From: Myxococcales bacterium
GTDB lineage: Bacteria > Myxococcota_A > Polyangia > Nannocystales > Nannocystaceae
Reading direction: 5' to 3'
Length of the DNA stretch: 64,000 nt
NCBI GenBank assembly: GCA_020633295.1
Contig: JACKDW010000007.1
Span: 372,001-436,000, forward strand
A program made the position numbers and the translations under genes. Within the stretch, counting starts at the first letter, position 1; each line of letters opens with the position of its first letter. Below, piece by piece: positions 57,469 through 64,000 of the stretch. The notes beneath the pieces were generated by a model. That model had not been told where the DNA came from, made no database searches, and saw nothing but the letters and a program-made list of their open reading frames with translations.

Positions 57469-57990
57469 ATGCGCACCACCTCCACCCTCCTCGTTGTCGT
57501 TATGTCGGCGTCGCTTGCGAGCGTCACGGGCTGCAAGCCCAAGGAGGAGCCCAACACGCCCGCCAGCGTCTCGGCGGACACCGCCCCGGCCGAGAACCTC
57601 GACGGCAAGGACCCGTCGCAGGCGGGGATCAACATCGGCCCCAAGATCGCCGAGCTGTGCGGCATCGAGGCGACCAACTTCAAGTACAACTCGGCCTCGC
57701 TCTCGAAGCAGGCCAAGACCACGCTCGACGCGCTGGCGCAGTGCTTCATCGACGGTCCGGCCGTCGGCAAGAGCATGCGCATCGTCGGTCACGCCGACCC
57801 CCGCGGCGACGAGGAGTACAACCTCGGGCTCGGGCAGCGGCGCGCTGACAACGTGACGGGCTACCTGACCAAGCGCGGGCTCGAGGCCGCGCGCGTCGAG
57901 AGCTCGTCCCGCGGCGAGATGGACGCGACCGGCACCGACGAGTCCAGCTGGTCCGCCGACCGCCGCGTCGACATCATGCTCGCCGAGTAA
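57469..57990 (+). CDS. pal: OmpA-family peptidoglycan-associated lipoprotein (Pal-like)
   Basis: A 173-residue protein from the ATG at 57469, which begins a signal peptide with a lipobox (ASVTGC). The OmpA C-terminal domain starts at about residue 60: FKYNSASLSKQAKTTLDALAQC, then the peptidoglycan-binding loop MRIVGHADPRGDEEYNLGLGQRRADNVTGYL and RRVDIML. The GHADPRGDEEYN stretch carries the Asp and Arg that hold diaminopimelate. Size and lipid anchor fit Pal. It lies first in the Tol cluster, in front of tolQ; in E. coli pal follows tolB. Confidence 0.88.
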   Translation: MRTTSTLLVVVMSASLASVTGCKPKEEPNTPASVSADTAPAENLDGKDPSQAGINIGPKIAELCGIEATNFKYNSASLSKQAKTTLDALAQCFIDGPAVGKSMRIVGHADPRGDEEYNLGLGQRRADNVTGYLTKRGLEAARVESSSRGEMDATGTDESSWSADRRVDIMLAE

Positions 57991-58038
57991 CGACCCCGGT
58001 CTCGGCTCGATCTTCGAAACGCGCGTCGAGAAGGAGCC

Positions 58039-58695
58039 ATGCGCCTCCAAGAGCCCGCAGCGCCCCCCCCGATCGTCGAGCTCGATCCGCTCTCGCTGGT
58101 CGTCAACGCCTCCGGGCCGGTCGCCGCGGTGCTCTGGCTGCTCGTGGCGGCGGCGATCGCCGCGTGGGTGATCACCATCCTCAAGCTCCGCCAGCACGGA
58201 CGCTGGCGCGCGGCCGAGGAGGAGCTCGAGCTGGCGACGGTCGGGCGCGCCGACGCCCCCTCGCTCGCGGCCGCCGCCGACGCCCACCCGGACGCGCCCG
58301 GCGCCCCGGTCCTGCGTCAGCTCTGCAAGCGCGCGCGCGAGCCCGACGCGCTCGCGGCCGTGGCCGCGCGCGCGCTGACCGAGCAGCAGCAGCGGCTGTC
58401 GTCGATGATGACCGCGCTCTCGTCGATCGGCTCGGCGTCCCCCTTCGTCGGCCTGTTCGGCACCGTCTACGGGATCATGGACGCGTTCCTGCGCATCGGT
58501 CGCGAGCGCAGCGCGACGCTGCCGGTGGTCGCGCCGGCGATCGGCGAGGCGCTGATCGCCACGGCCGTCGGCCTGTTCGCCGCGATCCCGGCGGTGATCG
58601 CCTTCAACGCGCTGGCCAAGCGTCAAGATGACCTCTTGGCCAGGGTCGAGGCGGCCGCGCGCGAGTGGGTCGTCGTCCTCGCCCGGCGGGAGTGA
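58039..58695 (+). CDS. tolQ: TolQ/ExbB-type proton channel protein
   Basis: A 218-residue protein with an AAGGAG ribosome site (58031-58036). Three transmembrane helices are visible: VAAVLWLLVAAAIAAWVITIL, then SASPFVGLFGTVYGIMDAFLRIG, the family signature with the conserved GLFGTV, and IGEALIATAVGLFAAIPAVIAFNAL with the Thr that lines the proton path. It forms the TolQ-TolR motor that drives TolA. It precedes tolR by 6 bases. TolQ and ExbB are close relatives; the tolB/pal context decides for TolQ. Confidence 0.92.
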   Translation: MRLQEPAAPPPIVELDPLSLVVNASGPVAAVLWLLVAAAIAAWVITILKLRQHGRWRAAEEELELATVGRADAPSLAAAADAHPDAPGAPVLRQLCKRAREPDALAAVAARALTEQQQRLSSMMTALSSIGSASPFVGLFGTVYGIMDAFLRIGRERSATLPVVAPAIGEALIATAVGLFAAIPAVIAFNALAKRQDDLLARVEAAAREWVVVLARRE

Positions 58696-58701
58696 ACTAA
58701 C

Positions 58702-59124
58702 ATGGCTCTTGGGACACAACCGCGCAGGCGCGGGTTCACCGACATCAACGTCACGCCGCTGGTCGACGTCATGCTCGTGCTGCTGGTCGTGTTCATGGTC
58801 ACGGCGCCGCTGCTCTCGACGGGCCTGCGCGTGGAGCTGCCGTCGGTGCAGGCCGAGGCCACGACGCTCAAGGACACCCGCCTCGTCGTGACGGTCACCG
58901 CCGACGAGCGGATCCTGTTCGGCGAGCGCGACGTCACCGACGACGTCGAGCCCGTGCTGCGCGAGGACGCGCGGGTGCAGGCCGAGCGCGAGCTGTACAT
59001 CCGCGCCGACAAGGAGGCGCGCTACGGCGTCGTCGCTCGGGTCGTCGCGGCCGCGCGCGCGGCCGGGGTCGACGGCCTCAACCTCATGGTCGAGCCGGTG
59101 ACCATGCTGCCGCCGCGCGAGTGA
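58702..59124 (+). CDS. tolR: TolR/ExbD-type protein
   Basis: A 140-residue protein. FTDINVTPLVDVMLVLLVVFMVTAPLL holds the single transmembrane helix with the essential Asp (DVMLVLL) of the proton path, preceded by the INVTPLVD signature. The periplasmic part ends RADKEARYGVVARVVAAARAAGV, as in ExbD/TolR. Its stop overlaps the GTG of the next gene by four bases (GTGA). Partner of TolQ. Confidence 0.92.
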   Translation: MALGTQPRRRGFTDINVTPLVDVMLVLLVVFMVTAPLLSTGLRVELPSVQAEATTLKDTRLVVTVTADERILFGERDVTDDVEPVLREDARVQAERELYIRADKEARYGVVARVVAAARAAGVDGLNLMVEPVTMLPPRE

Positions 59125-60030
59125 CCGTCATGACCGCCGCCCCCAACGATCTGCGCGCGAGCGACATAGCGCTCGCGGGCGCGCTCGCGGCCCTCGTGCT
59201 GCTGGCGTCGGTCCTGGCCCTCGAGACCTCTCGCCTGCGCCGGCGCGCCGACGCGCCGATCATCGACCCGGGCGTCGCCATCCCGATCCGCGTGCGGCCG
59301 GTGCTCGAGGTCGAGACGCCCGGCGGCGTCGAGTCGATCGAGAAGGTCAGCGAGGCCGCGCTGCCCCCTCGCTGGTCCCGAAGCGACGACGCGCCCGCGC
59401 GGGCTGAGCCGCTGCGCCCGAGCAAGCGGGTGAAGCGCGCGAGCAAGAGCGCGGGCAAGCCGACGCGCACGCGCAAGCGCGCGGCCGCGAACGCCCCCGC
59501 GACCGAGCCGACGGTCGAGGACGGCGCGCCGACGACCGACCCGCCCGACGAGGGCGCGCGCGCGCGGACGCGCCTGACGGGGCGCGCCCGACGGAGAGCG
59601 CGCCCGACGTGGACGCGCCCGACGTGGACGCGCCGGGCCCGACGCGCCGCCCGACGCGGGCGCCGATGTACCTGGCCCTTCGAACGGCCTGCCCGCGCCC
59701 GGCGACCGCCTGGGTCAACGCGCCGTCGCGGCCTACCGCGAGCGGCTCATCCGCTGGTTGTCGAGTCGCTTCCGCGTGAACAAGAGCGGGCTGCCGCGCG
59801 CCGAGCTCCTGCGCCAGCGCGTGCACGCGACCGTCGAGCTCGACGCCGAGGGCGTCGTGCTCCGCTACGCGATCACCCCCGGGGCGCACCCGAAGTTCGA
59901 CGCGGCCGCCCGCGCCGCGCTCGACGCGATCGTCGGCGAGCGGGTCCCGTCCCCGCCCGAGCAGTACCCCGGCGCGCTCCAGCGCCGGCTCGCCGTGACC
60001 TTTGTCTGTACGGAGTCGACATGCGACTGA
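59121..60030 (+). CDS. TolA/TonB-like energy transducer, two apparent frameshifts
   Basis: The N-terminus has a transmembrane anchor (IALAGALAALVLLASVLALE) after a short cytoplasmic tail, followed by a basic Lys/Arg/Ala linker (SKRVKRASKSAGKPTRTRKR). A linker rich in Pro, Asp and Ala comes next. The C-terminal domain (YRERLIRWLSSRFRVNKSGLPRAELLRQRVHATVELDAEGVVLRYAITPG, ending in QRRLAVTFVCTESTC) resembles TonB/TolA C-terminal folds. The linker changes frame at about 59570 (a GCGCGC run) and 59630 (a G-run). Joined, it makes about 300 residues. It overlaps tolR by 4 and tolB by 10 bases, so it is the transducer of this operon. Confidence 0.75.
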
Positions 60031-61349
60031 CGAAGCGACCGCGCGCGTCGCAGCGCGCCCCCCTCTCGCCTCGAGTCTCTTGGCGCGCGCGCGCGTGCGC
60101 GCTGCTGCTCGCGCTCGCGGCGGCGTCGCCCGCCGGCGCCGCGCCGGCCGAAGAGCGTGACCCCGAGGACATCCTCGGCGAGCTCGTCGTCGCGGCCACG
60201 CGGGGTCACACCGCGGTCCTGCGGCTGCCGAAGATCGCGGTGCTCGCGGGCGCGGCCGAGGCCTCGAGCGATCGCCTCCGCGACATCATCGCGCGCGACC
60301 TCGAGCTCAGCGGGGAGTTCGACGTGCTCCCCGAGGCGCCCGCGCCGAGCGACCTCGCGGGGTGGCGGGCCGCCGGCGCCGAGTACCTGCTGACCGTCGA
60401 CGCGCGCGCGGGCGCGGGCGAGGTCCTCGAGCTCGCGGCCGCGCTGCACGCGACCGACGACGCGAGCGCGCCGCTGTTCGAGGCTGCCCGCCCCGCGCAG
60501 CCCGGCGAGTTTCGCCTCGCCGCGCACCGCGTCGCCGACGCGGTCATCGGGGCGGTGACCGGCTACAGCGGGCCGTTCGCCAGCCAGCTCACCTACGTCG
60601 TCACGCGCGACGGCGCGCGCAGGGTCTACACCATCGACCCCGACGGCTACCGACCGCGCGCCCGCTCGCCCGAGGGCCAGCTCGCGCTCTCGCCCGCCTA
60701 CGGCCCCGACGGCGCGCTCTACTACGCGGCGAGCGTCAACCACGGCGCGTACCGGGTCTACACCGCCGGCGCCGACGCGCCGATCCAGCTCGAGCCGCGG
60801 GGATCGGTCTACGGCCTGACCTTCACCGAGGATCGCCGCCGCGTCGCCGTCTCGATCGCGACCGGCGGCGGCGTCACCGTGTTCGTGGGGCCCTCGGACT
60901 TCTCCGAGCTCGCGCCGGTGAGCCGCGCGCCGCTGGCGATGCACCCGGCGTTCTCGCCCAAGGGCGGGCTCGCCTACGCCGGCAGCGGGCGCGGCCGCCA
61001 GCGGGTGTACGTCGACGGCAAGCCAGTCTCGCCCGCGGGGCTGACCGCGTCGGCCCCGGTGTTCTGTCGTCACCCGGACGGGGCGCGCCTCGTGTACGGC
61101 GTCGAGCTCGGCGCGCGCGAGGATCTGCTCGTCGCCGACGATCGCGGGCGCGAGCCCGTCCGCCTCACGCGCGAGCAGGGCCGCAACCGCTACCCCGCGT
61201 GCAGCCCCGACGGCCGCCTGATCGCGTTCTTCTCGACGCGCACCACCGGCGAGGGCCCGGGGCTCTACGTCATGCGCGTCGACGGCCGGCGCCCGCGGAA
61301 GATCTCGAGCGCGCTCGGGGACACGCTGCGCTGGTCCAGGCTGCCCTAG
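60021..61349 (+). CDS. tolB: TolB-like periplasmic beta-propeller protein
   Basis: A 442-residue protein from the ATG at 60021. The signal peptide is ACALLLALAAASPAGAAPA. An N-terminal alpha/beta domain follows (LRDIIARDLELSGEFDVLP, EYLLTVDARAGAGEVLELAAALHATDD, HRVADAVIGAVTGYSGPFASQLTYVV), which is the TolB N-domain pattern. Six WD40-like/PD40 blades come next (RRVYTIDPDGYRPRARSPEG, LALSPAYGPDGALYYA, ACSPDGRLIAFFSTRT), as in TolB. The overlap with the transducer gene shows cotranslation. TolB shuttles between Pal and outer-membrane partners. Confidence 0.9.
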   Translation: MRLTKRPRASQRAPLSPRVSWRARACALLLALAAASPAGAAPAEERDPEDILGELVVAATRGHTAVLRLPKIAVLAGAAEASSDRLRDIIARDLELSGEFDVLPEAPAPSDLAGWRAAGAEYLLTVDARAGAGEVLELAAALHATDDASAPLFEAARPAQPGEFRLAAHRVADAVIGAVTGYSGPFASQLTYVVTRDGARRVYTIDPDGYRPRARSPEGQLALSPAYGPDGALYYAASVNHGAYRVYTAGADAPIQLEPRGSVYGLTFTEDRRRVAVSIATGGGVTVFVGPSDFSELAPVSRAPLAMHPAFSPKGGLAYAGSGRGRQRVYVDGKPVSPAGLTASAPVFCRHPDGARLVYGVELGAREDLLVADDRGREPVRLTREQGRNRYPACSPDGRLIAFFSTRTTGEGPGLYVMRVDGRRPRKISSALGDTLRWSRLP

Positions 61350-61392
61350 GGACAGCTGACGCGCGCGCCGGGAACCCGCGCGGCCCGGCGCC

Positions 61393-62906
61393 GTGCGACC
61401 TCCCGTGAGCCCCCCGCCCCTGCGCGCCCTCGCGGTCGCGCTCGTCAGCGCGCTCGTCGCGATCGCGGTCACCGACTGGCTCGCGCTCGACCTCCTGCAC
61501 CACGAGCTCCTCGATCGCCCGCTCCGCGCGTACGCGACCCCGAGCTGCTTCGCCGCGCTCGATCTCTGGGCGCCGCGCTTCTGGCTTCGCCTCGGCCTCG
61601 AGGACGGGCTCCGCTGGGGCCGCTGGCTGCACGTGTGCTTCGCGATCGGCGGCCTGCTGCTGTGTCGCCTCGCGCTCCCGCGCCCGCTCTCACGCGACGC
61701 CGCGCGATCCCTGACCGCGCTGCTGCTGACGAGCGCGCTGCTGCTGCTCGCGCCGGTGATCACCGGCGCGGTCGCGCTGCGCGAGCAGCTCTACGCCCTG
61801 CTGACGCCGCTCGGGCCCGGGCGCTGGTACACGACGCCCGGCGCGCCCACGGACGTCTTCACGGTCGCCCGCCAGCATGTCTTGATGAGCACCTCGCTCG
61901 CGGCCGTGCAGCTGACGCTCCTGTCGGCCGGCGCCGCGGCGACGGCCGCGCTCGGGCTGCGCCGACGCGCGGCCCTCGACCCGCGCGACGCGTGGGCGCT
62001 GCTCGCCGCGTCCGCGCCGGCGCTGATGGCCTTCGGCGCGCTCGCCTACGTCCAGATCGAGTTCGTCGTCAACTGCGCGCGACCGCGCCGGAAGGCGGCT
62101 ATGAGCGCTGGACCGCGATCCTCAGCGCCGGTCGCTGGCTCGCCATCACGGCGGCCGCGGCCGTGAGCGTCGCGGCGTGGCGCGCGTCGGCGGGTCGCGG
62201 ACACCCGCGCCGCGCGTCGCGAGGCGGCGCCTGGCTGGCGCTCGCGCTCGGCTTCGCCGGCGCGCTCGGCTTCGCCACGGCGCCGCACCGCGACGCGCTC
62301 CGTCAGCTCTACCGCGCGCCCGACACGGGGCTGGGCGAGCACGAGCTCAACGACGTCGACGCGCTCGCGCGGGCTGAGCTGCCGCGGATCGCCGCCTGCC
62401 CCGCGCCCTCCTACCGCGACGTCCAGCCGCTGCTGCTCGTCGCGCGACACGAGCGTGGCAGCGCGCGGGTGGTCCTGTACGCCGAGGACGACGAGCACGT
62501 CGTCGACGACCCGCGCGCGCTCGCGGCGTGGCTCTCGAATAAGATGCTCCAAAGGACACCTGAAGAAGACGACCGCTACTGTCGCCAGGGCGCGCCGCTG
62601 TACCCGCGGCGCTCGCCGTCGCAGCTCGAGGTCATCATCGCCGCGGACGCGTCGCTCCCACGCGCCGCGCTGGACCCCGCGCTCGCGCGCGTGGCCGAGG
62701 CCGCCGAGCGCGTGGAGTTCGGCGTCGCGCGGGCGGCCGAGACCGTGTACGCGAGCGAGCGCGGCGAGGTCGTCACGCGCGCCCACTGCGTGACCCAGTG
62801 GTTCACGCTCGCGCAGTGGCGCGGCGCGCTCGCGGACGCGGGCACCTGGGGAGCGCTCGCCGAGTCGCCGGCGCTCCGCGACCGTCGCGTCCCCTGCACC
62901 CGGTGA
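61393..62906 (+). CDS. polytopic membrane protein with soluble C-terminal domain, frameshifted
   Basis: Starts with GTG at 61393. The first frame holds several transmembrane helices (LAVALVSALVAIAVTDWLAL, WLHVCFAIGGLLLCRLAL, ALLLTSALLLLAPVITGAVAL, LLSAGAAATAALGL, LLAASAPALMAFGALAYV) and ends in nonsense after VNCARPRR. At about 62082 the next frame takes over with RWTAILSAGRWLAITAAAAVSVAAW, a further helix, and a soluble part of about 200 residues. That part has DVQPLLLVARHERGSARVVLYAEDDEH and LEVIIAADASLPRAALDPALARVAEAAERVEFGVAR, the latter similar to the ExbD/TolR periplasmic pattern. Joined, it makes about 505 residues. It lies 43 bases after tolB and probably belongs to the Tol operon. 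No family name. Confidence 0.68.
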
Positions 62907-62909
62907 CGA

Positions 62910-63491
62910 CTACCAGAGCCCGCAGGCGCGCGCGCCCCAGCCGACGCAGGCGGCCAGCGCGACCCAGACCACGTAGACGGCGAAGCTCGTCAGCCACGCG
63001 GGCGCGTGGCGGGCGTCGCTGCGGGGCGGCGCGTGCACCCGCGCCCCCTCGAGCCGCGCGGCCTCGTCGAACAGCGCGACGCAGGCGTCGACGATCGCGG
63101 TGACCCAGGGCTCGCCGGGCTCCGCGACGCGGCTCAGCGACACCGCGTCCGCCTCGCCGAGCCCCTCCGCCGTCACCGCCGGCAGCGAGATCGAGACCGT
63201 CCCCGCCGCGCTCGTGCTCGGCAGCGTCGACGCGCTCGCGGGCGCCTGCTCGCGCAGCCGCGTGACGGTCATGATGAAGTCGCGCGCGCGCTTCAGCGGG
63301 ATCGCGGCCGAGAGGGTGCGCGGCGTCCTGAGCGTCTCGCGGTACCACGCGTCCTCGAGCTCGAGCGCGACCGCGGCGGCGCCCGGCGACCACGAGAGCG
63401 CGACGTCCACGCGCATGAGCACGACGCAGCCGCCCGTGACGCGCACGCGGCCCGCGATCGCGGGCTCCCCCTCACCGGTCTGATTGGACAT
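62910..63491 (-). CDS. tail-anchored hypothetical protein
   Basis: A 193-residue protein (MSNQTGEGEPAIAGRVRVTGGC). A mostly beta-strand body (VVLMRVDVALSWSPGAAAVALELEDAWYRETLRT) is followed by one C-terminal transmembrane helix (LTSFAVYVVWVALAACVGWGA) with a very short tail, so it is likely inserted post-translationally with the body in the cytosol. I do not recognise the family. It overlaps the next minus-strand gene by 20 bases, forming a two-gene unit, and converges with the membrane protein of the Tol region. Confidence 0.65.
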   Translation of the reverse strand: MSNQTGEGEPAIAGRVRVTGGCVVLMRVDVALSWSPGAAAVALELEDAWYRETLRTPRTLSAAIPLKRARDFIMTVTRLREQAPASASTLPSTSAAGTVSISLPAVTAEGLGEADAVSLSRVAEPGEPWVTAIVDACVALFDEAARLEGARVHAPPRSDARHAPAWLTSFAVYVVWVALAACVGWGARACGLW

Positions 63492-63915
63492 ATTCCGCCT
63501 CGAGCGCGCGATGGGGCGATCGCGGGGTCGGCTGCGACGCCCCGCCGCGAGCGCGCTGCGGCACGGGCCGGCACCCGGCGATCCGCCCGGCGACTCGCTC
63601 GCTGGTGGCGGGGACCAGGCCCTCGCCCTCGAGCGTCCGCTCCTCGCCGGCGTCCAGGTGAACCGGCGCGAACGAGAAGCGGTACGGGCGATCAGTCCAG
63701 ACCTCGATCCCGCGCACCGCGACCGGGCGCGCGCCCGTGTTGCGCAGCGTCACCGCGCGCAGCGTCGAGTAACACGACATCGCGTGGACGACCTTCGAGC
63801 CCCACTGCGGCGCGACCACGACGATCGTCGACGCGGGCGGCTCCGCCGGCGGCGGGTTCGCGATGCACGCGATCGCCAGCGCCGAGGCGACGATCGAGAA
63901 CACGCGCGCGCTCAC
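63472..63915 (-). CDS. small hypothetical lipoprotein
   Basis: A 147-residue protein from the GTG at 63915 (VSARVFSIVASALAIAC, a lipoprotein signal); a frame from 63951 would add 12 residues without improving the signal. The mature part has an Ig-like beta run (VTLRNTGARPVAVRGIEVWTDRPYRFSFAPVHLDAGEERTLEGEGLV) that resembles domains extending a protein backbone (NTG..PV..EV), and two Cys residues. The function is unknown. Its 3' end overlaps the start of the tail-anchored gene by 20 bases, so the two are translated together. I see nothing in the last 80 bases of the window. Confidence 0.6.
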   Translation of the reverse strand: MSARVFSIVASALAIACIANPPPAEPPASTIVVVAPQWGSKVVHAMSCYSTLRAVTLRNTGARPVAVRGIEVWTDRPYRFSFAPVHLDAGEERTLEGEGLVPATSERVAGRIAGCRPVPQRARGGASQPTPRSPHRALEAEYVQSDR

Positions 63916-64000
63916 CCGACCACGGTACGGCGCGCGCACGCAAAGCGCCACATCGACGCGCGCGTCGTCACTGGCCGCGCGCCGCCGCGCGCCGACGACG

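Noticed and set aside
59121..61349. A single 742-residue TonB-TolB fusion
   Set aside because: The open frame runs through nonsense Arg-rich sequence in the middle. The transducer continues in another frame to 60030, and TolB has its own ATG and signal peptide at 60021.

Overview
The window reads as chromosome of a very GC-rich myxobacterium, most like the Nannocystales (Myxococcota). The evidence is a set of Ser/Thr kinases fused to a membrane segment and TPR repeats, large FG-GAP/VCBS lipoproteins behind low-complexity Ser/Thr/Gly/Asp linkers, many orphan lipoproteins, an FHA regulator, a DUF5939-type adenylate cyclase and a MYXO-CTERM-like tail. I see no rRNA, convincing tRNA or CRISPR array. 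Taxonomy is inferred from style, not from a marker gene.

Layout. 0-4.5 kb: VWA protein (5' end cut off), a Pro/Gln-rich membrane protein and an FG-GAP/CARDB lipoprotein. 4.5-8.9 kb: a large Eco57I-like restriction-methylase preceded by a frameshifted tyrosine integrase. 9-14.5 kb: surface proteins, an M13 metallopeptidase lipoprotein and an NAD-dependent epimerase. 14.7-20 kb: class III cyclase, then a MacA/MacB-type efflux operon. 20-23 kb: an operon of DMSP-lyase-family cupin, HalD/BesD-type 2OG-Fe(II) oxygenase and aldehyde dehydrogenase. 23-29 kb: secreted proteins with remnants of a pentapeptide-repeat gene and of a T6SS tssE gene. 29-40 kb: two kinases, an AlkB-like oxygenase, an FHA regulator and a kinase/PEGA/FG-GAP gene run. 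55-64 kb: a membrane protein, an EF-Tu-like G-domain-only protein, and a Tol-Pal operon (pal, tolQ, tolR, tolA/tonB-like, tolB) followed by a membrane protein and two small envelope genes.

The main discovery is between 42.27 and 55.08 kb. A TPR Ser/Thr kinase is cut in two: its C-terminal part lies at 39.6-42.3 kb and its N-terminal part at 55.07-55.37 kb, on the same strand. The junctions carry the same 7 bp, TGCACGG, in the same codon phase. Removing the 12,802 bp between them restores one continuous 974-residue kinase frame. The insert has a tyrosine integrase at its right edge. It carries a cytoplasmic-looking MACPF (perforin-like) protein with a jacalin-like C-terminus, a 1668-residue CHAT protease/STAND NTPase/WD40 protein with intact His and Cys, and two lipoproteins. 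A caspase-like protease with a sensor platform next to a perforin-like pore former, on a mobile element, is a good candidate for an undescribed defence, cell-death or predation module.

Two other window-wide patterns stand out. Several genes show apparent frameshifts in GC-dinucleotide runs (about 8.70, 10.79, 35.5, 41.65/41.82, 59.57/59.63 and 62.08 kb), which may be assembly indels. And almost every short AT-rich, rare-codon island contains TGTCC/TGTCT or its complement, often as an inverted repeat.
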